Below, piece by piece: positions 9,174-17,783 of a DNA stretch of 64,000 nucleotides. Numbering within the stretch: the stretch's first letter is position 1; each line of letters starts with the position of its first letter. The stretch lies in the NCBI GenBank assembly GCA_963747315.1, contig CAVVEQ010000013.1, positions 1,038,156-1,102,155 on the forward strand, read 5' to 3'. Source of the DNA: CAVVEQ01 sp963747315. GTDB taxonomy: Bacteria; Chloroflexota; Anaerolineae; Anaerolineales; Anaerolineaceae. The position numbers were made by a program, and so were the translations under genes. Under the pieces are notes generated by a model. It was not told the origin of the DNA. It worked only from the letters and a program-made list of their open reading frames with translations, and did not search any database.

Positions 9174-9201
9174 CCCTGAATTTATTCAGGCTTATAAAAC
9201 A

Positions 9202-9228
9202 AACGGGAACCGAAAGGTTCCCGTTTTT
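9202..9228 (+). terminator. Bidirectional intrinsic terminator
   Basis: The stem AACGGGAACC (9202-9211), loop GAAA and GGTTCCCGTT (9216-9225) is followed by a T-run. The complementary strand also ends in T-rich sequence, so it can serve both convergent genes. Confidence 0.9.
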
Positions 9229-9242
9229 GTGTCCAGCAAGGA

Positions 9243-9650
9243 TCATTTGGTTAGTTCGTAGAGTTCCACCAAAACTCCCCCGGTGGATTTTGGATGAACG
9301 AAAGCCATTTTCCGACCTGGCAGAACGATTGGCTCTTCGTTGATTAGTTTGATGCCTTTTTCCTTCAGGCTGGTCAGCATTCCCACCACATCATCGGTTT
9401 CGAAGCACAGATGGTGCATCCCCCCGCCGCGCTCGGCAAGGAACTTGGCTGCTCCGGTATCATCTGCTGTTGGTTTTACCAGCTCCACCTCGCTATCCCC
9501 CAGCGGCAGGAAAGCCACCTGCGCTTTCTGGCTGGGAACATCCTCGATGTGGCTCATCTCGATCCCGAGTGCATCCCGCCAGAACTTCAGCGATTCATCA
9601 ATATCTGCAACAACGATTGCTACATGGTTGATCTTTTTCAGTGATGGCAT
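9243..9650 (-). CDS. mce: Methylmalonyl-CoA epimerase
   Basis: 135 residues of the vicinal-oxygen-chelate fold. It interconverts (S)- and (R)-methylmalonyl-CoA. The pattern fits the family: KINHVAIVVADIDESLKFW at 5-23 with the first metal His, GGGMHHLCFETDD near 75 with the second, and the terminal VLVELYEL carrying the metal Glu. It lies 28 bases after the mutase gene on the same strand, so the two form a propionyl-CoA/methylmalonyl-CoA module, working in either propionate breakdown or formation. The RBS is AGGAGG before the ATG at 9648-9650. Confidence 0.95.
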   Translation of the reverse strand: MPSLKKINHVAIVVADIDESLKFWRDALGIEMSHIEDVPSQKAQVAFLPLGDSEVELVKPTADDTGAAKFLAERGGGMHHLCFETDDVVGMLTSLKEKGIKLINEEPIVLPGRKMAFVHPKSTGGVLVELYELTK

Positions 9651-9678
9651 TTGATATCCTCCTGATTAATATATATTT

Positions 9679-11328
9679 TTACATAAATGATGAAGCCTGG
9701 TATTCACCCCAGCTTACTCGAAGCACCCGGCAAATTTCGCCCAAAGTGATCTCCTGTTCGACACATTCGATCAAAAGCGGCATGATATTGGAATCTGTTT
9801 TCGAGTCCTTTTCCAGACGGGTGAGCAGCTCACTGACCTTGTTTGAGTCTCTCGCTGCCCGCAGAGCAGCCAGCTTCTGTCTCTGGTCTAGTTCAATCTT
9901 CGGATCCACCTTCAATCTCTCCAGTTCCACCGTTTCAGAGGACTGGTACTTGTTTACCCCAACCACCGTTCTCTCCCCGGATTCCACGGACTTCTGGAAT
10001 CGGTAGGCAGCTTCCTGGATCTCTGATTGCATATAACCGCGCTCGATGGCTGACAAAGCACCGCCCATTGCGTCGATCTTTTTGATGTATTCCATCGCGC
10101 GGGTGCTGATCTCGTCTGTCAGGTATTCCACCAGATAGGAACCCGCCAGCGGGTCCACACTATCGGCTGCGCCAGTTTCTTCAGCGATGATCTGCTGAGT
10201 GCGCAGCGCGGTGGTTACCGATTGCGGGGTGGGCAGCCAGAGGGCTTCATCCTTGCTGTTGGTATGCAGGGATTGAGTCCCGCCCATCACCGCTGCGAGC
10301 GCCTGAATGGCCACCCGCACAACGTTGTTCTCCGGCTGCTGGGCTGTGAGCGTGGAACCACCCGTCTGTGTGTGGAAGCGCAGCATCCAGGATTTAGGAT
10401 CCTTCGCCCCGAAACGCTCTTTCATGATCTGCGCCCACAACCGGCGGGCAGCGCGGAATTTGGCAACCTCTTCAAAGAAATCGTTGTGCGCTGCAAAAAA
10501 GAAGGAAAGCTGGGAGGCAAAATGATCCACTTCCAGCCCGGCGCTGATGGCTGCCTCCACGTAGGAGATCCCATCCGCTAGGGTGAAGGCTACTTCCTGA
10601 ACCGCAGTTGAACCGGCTTCCCGGATGTGGTAACCAGAAATACTGATCGTGTTCCAACCTGGGATGTTCTTTTCGCAATACTGGAAAATATCGGTGATTA
10701 ACCTCAGGGACGGCTTCGGCGGGAAGATATACGTACCGCGGGCGACGTATTCCTTCAGAATATCATTCTGAATGGTGCCCTTGAGTTTGGATTCCTCAAC
10801 GCCCTGGCTTCTTCCCACCACGATATACATGGCAAGCAGGACGGCTGCGGGGGCGTTGATGGTCATGCTTGTAGAAACCTTATCCAGCGGGATATCCTTG
10901 AAAAGTGTCTGCATATCACTGATGGAGGAGATGGAAACGCCAACCCTCCCAACCTCTCCGGCAGAGATGGAATCGTCCGCATCGTATCCGATCTGCGTGG
11001 GGAGATCGAAGGCTACCGAAAGCCCGGTTTGTCCCTGGTCAAGCAGGTAGCGGTAGCGCCGGTTGGATTCCTCCGCAGTTGCAAAACCGGAATATTGCCG
11101 CATCGTCCAGAACCGGCTGCGGTACATGCTCGGCTGAACCCCTCGAGTGAACGGGTATTCCCCTGGAAATCCGAGCTGGGCAGCATAATCATATTCCGCA
11201 GGTGTTAGGATCGGGGGTATTTCGATCCTGGAGGTGGTTTCAAATTTTTCTTTTCTCTGGGGGGCTTTTTGAACCGATTTTACGTAAACTTCAGTTTCCC
11301 AACGGTTCTTTTCGTTTTCTACATTCAT
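9679..11328 (-). CDS. mcmA1: Methylmalonyl-CoA mutase, large subunit (catalytic domain only)
   Basis: 549 residues from the ATG at 11326-11328, which has AAGGAG six bases upstream; an ATG 15 codons earlier has no such signal. It contains the substrate-binding TIM barrel of the B12-dependent mutase (succinyl-CoA to methylmalonyl-CoA). Characteristic stretches are FPGEYPFTRGVQPSMYRSR, FDLPTQIGYDADD, STSMTINAPAAVLLAMY and FHTQTGGSTLTAQQPENN. The B12-binding domain (DxHxxG) is absent, as expected in lineages that encode it as a separate small subunit; that subunit is not in this window. It forms an operon with mce. Confidence 0.95.
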   Translation of the reverse strand: MNVENEKNRWETEVYVKSVQKAPQRKEKFETTSRIEIPPILTPAEYDYAAQLGFPGEYPFTRGVQPSMYRSRFWTMRQYSGFATAEESNRRYRYLLDQGQTGLSVAFDLPTQIGYDADDSISAGEVGRVGVSISSISDMQTLFKDIPLDKVSTSMTINAPAAVLLAMYIVVGRSQGVEESKLKGTIQNDILKEYVARGTYIFPPKPSLRLITDIFQYCEKNIPGWNTISISGYHIREAGSTAVQEVAFTLADGISYVEAAISAGLEVDHFASQLSFFFAAHNDFFEEVAKFRAARRLWAQIMKERFGAKDPKSWMLRFHTQTGGSTLTAQQPENNVVRVAIQALAAVMGGTQSLHTNSKDEALWLPTPQSVTTALRTQQIIAEETGAADSVDPLAGSYLVEYLTDEISTRAMEYIKKIDAMGGALSAIERGYMQSEIQEAAYRFQKSVESGERTVVGVNKYQSSETVELERLKVDPKIELDQRQKLAALRAARDSNKVSELLTRLEKDSKTDSNIMPLLIECVEQEITLGEICRVLRVSWGEYQASSFM

Positions 11329-11419
11329 AGGACTCCTTTGAAATTGAAAAGAATTTTGAAAATTCTCAGGCAAAGCACAATCATGTTACACTATTCTAAC
11401 TCGTCGCGCAAATCAAACC

Positions 11420-12646
11420 ATGGAACTAGAATTATCCTCCTTCCTGCAATTTGCCCTTGAGCTCATCATCATCCTTTCAGCCGCGAAAATGGGGGGGTTG
11501 ATCTCCACCAGGCTTGGGCAGCCATCCGTGTTGGGAGAACTCCTGGCTGGGATCATCCTGGGTCCTTCACTAATCAACATCACCGAGTTCTCCTTTATTA
11601 CAGATCCCGAAATGTTAAACGAATTCCTCCGCGAGTTGGGGGAAATCGGGGTGCTTTTCCTGTTGTTTCTCGCTGGCCTTGAACTTCATCTTTCCGAAAT
11701 AGCCAGGAATACGCGAAGCGCGATTCTAATTGCAGTGTTTGGAATGGCTCTTTCGGTTGGGCTCGGGTCGCTTGTTGGGTTCTCTCACGGTTTTGCAGGA
11801 ATTCAACCAATTTTTATCGGTTTGGCGCTGGCAGCCACCAGTATCAGCATCACTGCACAAACGCTTATGGAACTAAAAAGCCTCCGCGGAAAAGTTGGAT
11901 TGGGTCTCCTTGGTGCAGCGGTCGTGGATGATATCCTGGTTTTACTGGCATATTCAGTACTCCTTGCCTTCGTATCAGGAACTGATGGATGGAGCAGTAT
12001 GGCCGGGTTGATCCTGCAGATTGCGCTGTTCTTTTTCATAACGATTGGGTTTGGATTAAAACTACTTCCTTCAGTTACCCGTTGGGTGTCCAAGCACCGG
12101 ATCAGCCAGGGTTTGGTCACTTTCGCGATCATTATCTTGTTGGTTTATTCATTTCTGGCTCAAAGCTTAGGCCATTTGGCTGCAATCCTTGGCGCATTCT
12201 TGGCAGGGATTATGTTTTCGCGTTTGGAAGAAAAGGGCATCATCGAATCCGGTATGAAAACGCTGACATACAGTCTTTTTGCTCCGATCTTTTTTGTAGG
12301 AATAGGTCTGCAGGTCGATCTCCACCAAATCCGTGAGACTGGTCCCTGGCTCCTGCTAGGATTGATCCTGGCTGCTGTGATCGGAAAATTCATGGGTGCC
12401 GGACTAGGCGCGCGGATAAGTAATTACAGTTGGCAGGAATCTATACAAATCGGTGTGGGGATGATTCCTCAGGGCGAAGTATCTCTTATCACCGCAGCAA
12501 TGGGTCTAAAACTCGGACTGCTGGATTCGAGTGTTTTCACCGGGATTGTGATCACCATCCTGATTACTGCCATTATCACACCTCCATTGCTAAGGTTCAC
12601 ATTCGCAATTAAACCTACGTCGGATCATGTGGATAATGCAAATTAA
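11420..12646 (+). CDS. Cation:proton antiporter (CPA2/Kef type)
   Basis: 408 residues, almost entirely hydrophobic, with about 12 membrane segments, as in the CPA2 sodium or potassium/proton antiporters. Recognisable features are RLGQPSVLGELLAGIILGPS near 31-50, GVLFLLFLAGLE near 76, AAVVDDILVLLAYS near 172 (the paired acidic residues of the transport site) and GMIPQGEVSLI near 347. There is no C-terminal RCK/TrkA domain. The next gene, 15 bases downstream, encodes a PII-like protein that could take over the regulatory role. The ion is not deducible from sequence. It sits in a membrane protein-PII-DUF1786 operon. Confidence 0.9.
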   Translation: MELELSSFLQFALELIIILSAAKMGGLISTRLGQPSVLGELLAGIILGPSLINITEFSFITDPEMLNEFLRELGEIGVLFLLFLAGLELHLSEIARNTRSAILIAVFGMALSVGLGSLVGFSHGFAGIQPIFIGLALAATSISITAQTLMELKSLRGKVGLGLLGAAVVDDILVLLAYSVLLAFVSGTDGWSSMAGLILQIALFFFITIGFGLKLLPSVTRWVSKHRISQGLVTFAIIILLVYSFLAQSLGHLAAILGAFLAGIMFSRLEEKGIIESGMKTLTYSLFAPIFFVGIGLQVDLHQIRETGPWLLLGLILAAVIGKFMGAGLGARISNYSWQESIQIGVGMIPQGEVSLITAAMGLKLGLLDSSVFTGIVITILITAIITPPLLRFTFAIKPTSDHVDNAN

Positions 12647-12661
12647 GGTATTGGAGCCAGA

Positions 12662-13021
12662 ATGAAAATGTTCGTCTTGTTAGTACTTCAAGATTCCTCA
12701 CTCATGGATGAAGTGATTTCTGCCTGGCGGGAGAACGGTGCTCCAGGGGTGACAATCCTCGATTCGATGGGAATGTCGCACCTTTCCCGCCAGGCGGCCT
12801 TAAGGGAGGATTTCCCCATCATGCCTGGGATTGAGGATCTCATGGAATCAACCGCGGACTCAAATCACACGCTCTTCACGATCGTCAACGACGAGAAAAT
12901 CTCCGATAAGATCGTCGCCGCGACCATCGCTATCACTGGCGATCTAGACCAGCCGAATACCGGCATCCTTACAACCTGGCCTCTCAGCAAAGTGATTGGG
13001 TTAAACCGCTGTTCGGAATAG
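12662..13021 (+). CDS. PII-like signalling protein
   Basis: 119 residues. The layout fits the ferredoxin-like PII fold: strand MFVLLVLQD, helix SLMDEVISAWRENG, strand GVTILDSMGM (27-38), a loop region near 39-60, then HTLFTIVNDEKISDKIVAAT and the C-terminal GILTTWPLSKVIGL. It lacks the classical GlnB uridylylation signature, so it is a PII-like rather than a nitrogen PII protein. Such proteins often sit beside the transporters they regulate. Here it follows an antiporter by 15 bases and precedes DUF1786 by 3, so it probably gates the antiporter in response to a nucleotide or ion. The fold call is by eye and moderately secure; the role is inferred. Confidence 0.7.
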   Translation: MKMFVLLVLQDSSLMDEVISAWRENGAPGVTILDSMGMSHLSRQAALREDFPIMPGIEDLMESTADSNHTLFTIVNDEKISDKIVAATIAITGDLDQPNTGILTTWPLSKVIGLNRCSE

Positions 13022-13024
13022 GCA

Positions 13025-14170
13025 ATGAGAATCCTCGCCATCGATATCGGAACTGGAACGCAGGATATCATCCTACTCGATTCCCTTTTGGACGTTGAAA
13101 ACAGCTTCAAAATGGTGCTGCCTTCACCCACCATGATTCTTCGAAAAAAGGTCCAGGCTGCCACCGGCGCTGGAAAAGCATTGTTCCTCTCCGGAGTCAC
13201 CATGGGCGGAGGCCCTTGCTCCTGGGCGATAGAGGATCATCTCAAGAGCGGGTTGGAGGTATTTGCTCTTCCGAAAGCGGCGAGTACGATCAACGACGAT
13301 CTGGGCGCTGTGCGCGAATTGGGTATAAAAATCATCAGCCTGGAAGAATCCGCCAGGCTGGCTCCGTCAATAGAAAAAATCACCTTGGGGGATGTTGATC
13401 TCAGATCGATTATCAAAGCATTTGGTGAATTTGGTGTTTCGTTGGATTCACTCGATCTACTTGCTGTTGGGGTGTTTGATCATGGGAATGCGCCAGCAGG
13501 GTATTCGGATCGAAAATTTAGATTCGAATACCTGGAAAAGCGAGTGCGAAGCTTAAACCACTTGAGTGCGTTCGCTTTTCCTTCCGGAGAGATCCCCGAA
13601 GCGATGACCCGCCTGACAGCGGTTCGCGAATCGCTCTTGGAATCTCCCATCCCCCTTATGGTGATGGATACCGCCCCGGCAGCGATACTCGGTGCAAGCC
13701 TGGATCCCCTCGCCCGGGGTCTATCCCGCAAGTTGATCGTCAATATCGGCAATTTTCACACTCTTGCTTTCCGGCTCAGCCCTGCCGGTATTGAGGGGTT
13801 TTTTGAGCATCATACAGGTATGCTGGATGCATCCAAATTGGAATCGTTTATTTGGAAGCTGGCAAATGGTTCTCTGACGGATAATGAGATCTTCACCAGC
13901 CAGGGGCATGGAGCGCGGATATTTACGGACCAACCTCTCCTGCTTGGTGAATCGGATTGTCCGGTCATCGTCACCGGCCCGCGCAGAACGATGCTTGCAG
14001 AATCAGGATTGGATATCCATTACGCAGTCCCATACGGCGATATGATGACCGCGGGTTGTGTGGGCTTGATTGCTGCAGCCGCGGATATATATCCCCAATT
14101 CCGGGAGGAGATAAAAGCCGCGCTTGACCGCAATGAGTCAACCACGGCTCCCTGGGATCTGAAGGAATAA
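13025..14170 (+). CDS. DUF1786 protein (actin-like ATPase fold)
   Basis: 381 residues. The N-terminus ILAIDIGTGTQDIILLDS (3-20) is a phosphate-1 loop of the ASKHA (actin/Hsp70/sugar-kinase) fold. A second glycine-rich segment, VNIGNFHTLAFRLSPAGIEG, lies near 240. This matches the uncharacterised DUF1786 family, which databases sometimes label pyruvate-formate-lyase-activating on weak grounds. There is no radical-SAM Cx3Cx2C motif here, so that label should not be carried over. It starts 3 bases after the PII-like gene, implying coupled expression. The biochemical function is unknown. Confidence 0.75.
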   Translation: MRILAIDIGTGTQDIILLDSLLDVENSFKMVLPSPTMILRKKVQAATGAGKALFLSGVTMGGGPCSWAIEDHLKSGLEVFALPKAASTINDDLGAVRELGIKIISLEESARLAPSIEKITLGDVDLRSIIKAFGEFGVSLDSLDLLAVGVFDHGNAPAGYSDRKFRFEYLEKRVRSLNHLSAFAFPSGEIPEAMTRLTAVRESLLESPIPLMVMDTAPAAILGASLDPLARGLSRKLIVNIGNFHTLAFRLSPAGIEGFFEHHTGMLDASKLESFIWKLANGSLTDNEIFTSQGHGARIFTDQPLLLGESDCPVIVTGPRRTMLAESGLDIHYAVPYGDMMTAGCVGLIAAAADIYPQFREEIKAALDRNESTTAPWDLKE

Positions 14171-14279
14171 CACAGCCAACATATCCACCTCCTTAATCCG
14201 TCAAACGTGGTAAAATCCATCGGTTTTGGGCGTTGTACCCTTCGCCTGAACGAATTCTATTGCCGAAAGGGCTTGAAAA

Positions 14280-14885
14280 ATGAAAGTTCTCCTTATCAAA
14301 GATGTTTATAAACTTGGCCACGCCGGGGATGTTAAAAAGGTTGCCGATGGTTACGGGCGCAACTACCTTATCCCCCAGGGATTAGCCATTCTTGCCACCG
14401 CTGGCGCGCTTAAACAGGCTGAAAGCATTCGCTCCCGCGCTGCCGCTTCCCGCCAGGTGCTGAATGCCGAATTGGGTGGCCTGGCTGCCCAGATCGAAGG
14501 ACAAACCATCAATTTCAGCAGCAAAGCCGGCGAAACCGGGAAACTCTACGGTTCGATCACCAACCAGGACATCGCTGACGAGCTTAGCAAAGTGGTTGGC
14601 ACCCCGATCGACCGTAAAGTCATCGAAACCCAGCCCATTCGCCTGCTTGGGGAACACAGGGTCAAGGTTCGCCTCACCATGGACCTGACTCCGGAGATCA
14701 AGGTAATGGTGTATCGCGAGGGCGAAGTGATCCCTTCGGAATCCGCTCCTGCGGTTGAAAAGAAATCCAAGGTGGAAAATGCACCGGTTGAAGCCCCGGA
14801 AGAACCCGTAGCTCCAATCGAGGAAGCACCCCAAACCCCAGAGGAAACCCTCGGAGCATCGGCAGAAGAAAACACGGAAAATTAA
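14280..14885 (+). CDS. rplI: Ribosomal protein bL9 with acidic C-terminal extension
   Basis: 201 residues; bL9 is normally about 150. The N-terminal rRNA-binding domain is typical: MKVLLIKDVYKLGHAGDVKKV, then ADGYGRNYLIPQGLA. The long helix and the C-terminal domain (GKLYGSITNQDIAD near 84) follow. From about residue 155 there is an extra Glu/Pro/Ala-rich tail that resembles no domain I know. The gene stands alone between the DUF1786 operon and a terminator, without rpsF or rpsR beside it. A GAAAGGG sequence upstream serves as RBS. Confidence 0.95.
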   Translation: MKVLLIKDVYKLGHAGDVKKVADGYGRNYLIPQGLAILATAGALKQAESIRSRAAASRQVLNAELGGLAAQIEGQTINFSSKAGETGKLYGSITNQDIADELSKVVGTPIDRKVIETQPIRLLGEHRVKVRLTMDLTPEIKVMVYREGEVIPSESAPAVEKKSKVENAPVEAPEEPVAPIEEAPQTPEETLGASAEENTEN

Positions 14886-14906
14886 TCCCGCCTAATTGAA
14901 CATCAA

Positions 14907-14950
14907 GAAACCGGCCTGGCAGCCTGTTGCCTGTTATGCCGGTTTCTTTT
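14907..14950 (+). terminator. Intrinsic terminator of rplI
   Basis: GAAACCGGC (14907-14915) pairs with GCCGGTTTC (14938-14946), followed by TTTTT. The loop is about 22 bases. A TATAAT at 14951-14956 immediately after it may be the -10 box of the next gene. Confidence 0.8.
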
Positions 14951-14958
14951 TATAATGG

Positions 14959-16417
14959 ATGGAACAGGATCAAATGGAAGGAACTATCGGTAACCAGCTC
15001 AGAACCGCACGGGAAGCTCGCGGTCTTTCGCTCCAGGATGTGGAAAAATCAATTCACATCCGGGTTCATTATCTGCAGGCCTTGGAAAATGACGATTTCT
15101 CCAGTCTGCCCTCCAAAGCCCAGGCTCGCGGTTTTCTGCGTCTCTATGCAGATTTTCTAAAGATCCCTGCGTTTTCCCCTGTTGTTCAGGATGAGTCTCC
15201 TCCAGCGTCAGTTGAATCAGGTACTCAGATACCCGAACCTTCGTCCTCCCCGGCAAAACCAGAAGCCGAATCCTGCTCCCCCACGGAAAAAAGACCACCG
15301 GAGAATCAACAACCCCCGTCATCCAGCCACGAGGATGACCGGAACAACTCCAGCTAATGGCAATGAGCCTCCGCCGCTTCCTGTCTCCAATTCTGCCAGG
15401 TCGGAAATGGCTTATCTTGCCATCTATCGCGAGATCGGCGACCAGCTCCGAGCCCGCCGAATATCACTTTCACTATCCCTGGATGATATTTCTCTCCACA
15501 CCCGAATAAAACAGGAAAATCTGGATCTTATCGAAGAAGGGCGGATGGATGATCTACCCTCCCCCGTTCAAGGTCGCGGGATGATCAGTAATTATTCCGA
15601 ATTCCTGAACCTGGATTCCGACGCCCTTTTATCCCGCTTTGCCGACGCCTTACAGCTCAAGCGTCTGGAGATGATGCCTCCCAGCCCCACCCAGGAGAAA
15701 ACAGAGGAGCAGGCATCTTCCAAAACCAACCTGGTGCAGAAGGTCTCCCAATCGCAGCCGGTTCATACTATCTTGCGCATCCTTACCCCGGACCTGCTGA
15801 TTGGTGGAAGCCTGGCTTTGCTGCTGGTAATCCTGATCACCTGGGGAGCAGTTCAAGTGATCACCCCAACAACAGAGGAACCTGAAGCGACTGCCCCCTC
15901 AATCTCTGAGATGCTACTATCCACCCCCACCTTCGATCAGGCGTTCATTTTGACACCGGGTTTAGGTGCCAATACTGCCGTCCCTTTGGAAAACACTACA
16001 CCCGAATCGACCAGTGAGGTAACTGTTGCAGCAACCGCGGAAGGTACCGTTGCATATAATCAGGGATCGCAACCGGTCCAGGTCTACGTCATCGCAATTA
16101 AGCGCGCTTTTCTAAAAGTAATTGAGGATGGATCAATCAAATTCAACGGGAGAGTGGTACCCGGAAACGCGTACCAGTTTTCGGGGTTTAACAAGGTCGA
16201 GCTGCTTACCGGCGATGGCGCAGCGGTGCAAGTGATTTTTAACCAGACCGACCTGGGTTTGCTCGGGGAGTCCGGAGAAGTCATCAATCTGGTTTTCACG
16301 AGGGAAGGTTTCGCCACCGCAACTCCCGCCCGACCTGCCACACCTGTAAATACCCGCCAACCCACACTCACGATCCAGCCGAGTGTTACCCCAACCGTCA
16401 CACCATATGTCCCCTGA
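14959..16417 (+). CDS. RodZ-like membrane protein with two HTH domains (probable frameshift)
   Basis: Frame 1 encodes an HTH of the HTH_25/RodZ type (IGNQLRTAREARGLSLQDVE onward, residues ~10-70), then a Pro/Ser-rich linker, and stops at 15357. The adjacent frame, open from 15182, continues with a second HTH (IGDQLRARRISLSLSLDD, from ~15430). One membrane helix (GGSLALLLVILITWGAVQV) and a C-terminal DUF4115-like beta domain follow at ~16030-16310. One extra base in the low-complexity linker (about 15240-15350) would account for the break and give about 485 residues. Two separate genes, the second starting at the ATG near 15408, are the alternative. If TATAAT at 14951 is the promoter, translation starts at the second ATG (14974). 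RodZ proteins link cell shape to MreB. Confidence 0.7.
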
Positions 16418-17750
16418 GAAAAAACCACATAAAACCTTCCACCTGGTCTCGCTGGGTTGTGCGAAGAATTCAGTGGACTCAGCTTCCATGGCAAGGCTGT
16501 TGGAAAACACAGGTTACCGTGCCGTCGAACAATCCAGGTGGGCGGATGTGATCATCGTGAACACCTGCGGTTTCATCGCGCCTGCCCGGGAGGAATCCAT
16601 TGAAGTACTGAAAAATCTGGCTGGCAAAAAACGCAAAGGCCAGGTGCTTGTTGCGGCAGGCTGCCTTCCCCAGCGCAGCCGCGAGGAATTGCTGGAGCGC
16701 GTGAATGGCATCGACGGCATCCTTTCCACCAGGCGGTGGATGGATATACTCGAATTGGTCGAATCCCTCCGCGGTGACCACCCGGCTCCCCGCTATGATC
16801 TCCCCGCTCAATCGACAGTGGGAACTGACGAACATGGAGTTCTTCGCGCTGCCGTACAGGGAACCAGCGCATATTTAAAAATCGCTGATGGCTGCCGCAG
16901 GCCTTGCGCATTTTGTTCCATACCGCTCATCAAAGGCACTGCGGTCAGCCGCCCTGCGGAGCAGATCATCAGAGAAACGGTTGAACTACAGGAGGCCGGC
17001 ATCCAGGAGGTGATTCTAATCGCCCAGGATACCACCGACTATGGTTTCGATCTGGGCATGAAGGAAGGCTTGGCGGAACTGCTAGAAAAGATGTGCCACT
17101 CTGCGCCACGCATTCCCTGGATTCGGATCATGTACGCCTATCCGGGGTATGTCACCGACCGACTGATCGAAACCATGGCTTCCCATCCCCAGATCCTTCC
17201 CTACCTGGATATCCCCCTTCAGCACGCAGATCCCGGTGTTCTCACCCGCATGCGTCGGCCGGCGAATATGGATTGGGTTCGCGATACCATCCGAAAAATG
17301 CGCTCCAGTTTGCCAGGTTTGGCGATCCGCTCAACCTTCATCGTGGGTTTCCCGGGTGAAACAGAAAAGGAATTCGAAAGCCTGCTGGATTTCATCCGGG
17401 AGGTTCGCTTCGATCATATCGGCGCGTTTCCTTTTTCCTTCGAAAAAGGCACTTCAAGCGAACCTTTGGGTGATCCCATTGCTCCGGAATTAAAAGAGGA
17501 ACGCATCGGCAGGTTGATGGAGCTGCAGGAAAAGATCTCACTTGCGAATAACCAGCGTTTCGTCGGGCAGGAATTGGCGGTATTGATCGAAGGTTGTGAC
17601 AATGACATTTCGATCGGCCGATCCTATCGCGACGCGCCAGAGATCGATGGATTGGTGATCCTCAATGGTGATGCGGAAATCGGGAAGATCGTCAATGCGC
17701 GCATAACCGGAGCACTGATCCATGATTTGACCGGCGAGAAAATCAACTAA
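16407..17750 (+). CDS. rimO: Ribosomal protein uS12 methylthiotransferase
   Basis: 447 residues from the ATG at 16407, which overlaps the stop of the upstream gene by 11 bases; an upstream ATG at 16383 lies inside that gene. It is a radical-SAM methylthiotransferase modifying Asp of ribosomal protein S12. The N-terminal UPF0004 domain has its three cluster cysteines in SLGCAKNSVDS, VNTCGFI and AAGCLPQRS. The radical-SAM motif CRRPCAFC (Cx3Cx2C) lies near 160, and a TRAM domain is at the C-terminus (from about 380). VSLGCAKNSVDSE-like and GFPGETEKEF stretches favour RimO over MiaB. A terminator follows directly. Confidence 0.95.
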   Translation: MSPEKKPHKTFHLVSLGCAKNSVDSASMARLLENTGYRAVEQSRWADVIIVNTCGFIAPAREESIEVLKNLAGKKRKGQVLVAAGCLPQRSREELLERVNGIDGILSTRRWMDILELVESLRGDHPAPRYDLPAQSTVGTDEHGVLRAAVQGTSAYLKIADGCRRPCAFCSIPLIKGTAVSRPAEQIIRETVELQEAGIQEVILIAQDTTDYGFDLGMKEGLAELLEKMCHSAPRIPWIRIMYAYPGYVTDRLIETMASHPQILPYLDIPLQHADPGVLTRMRRPANMDWVRDTIRKMRSSLPGLAIRSTFIVGFPGETEKEFESLLDFIREVRFDHIGAFPFSFEKGTSSEPLGDPIAPELKEERIGRLMELQEKISLANNQRFVGQELAVLIEGCDNDISIGRSYRDAPEIDGLVILNGDAEIGKIVNARITGALIHDLTGEKIN

Positions 17751-17778
17751 AAAGTACCTGGTTTTCAGGTACTTTTTT
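17750..17778 (+). terminator. Intrinsic terminator of rimO
   Basis: AAAAGTACCTG (17750-17760) and CAGGTACTTTT (17766-17776) form an 11-base stem with a 5-base loop and a T-run. It lies between convergent genes and could work on both strands. Confidence 0.85.
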
Positions 17779-17783
17779 CATAA

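Noticed and set aside
13025..14170. Pyruvate-formate-lyase activating enzyme label for DUF1786
   Set aside because: No Cx3Cx2C or ferredoxin clusters; it has an ATPase-type glycine loop instead.
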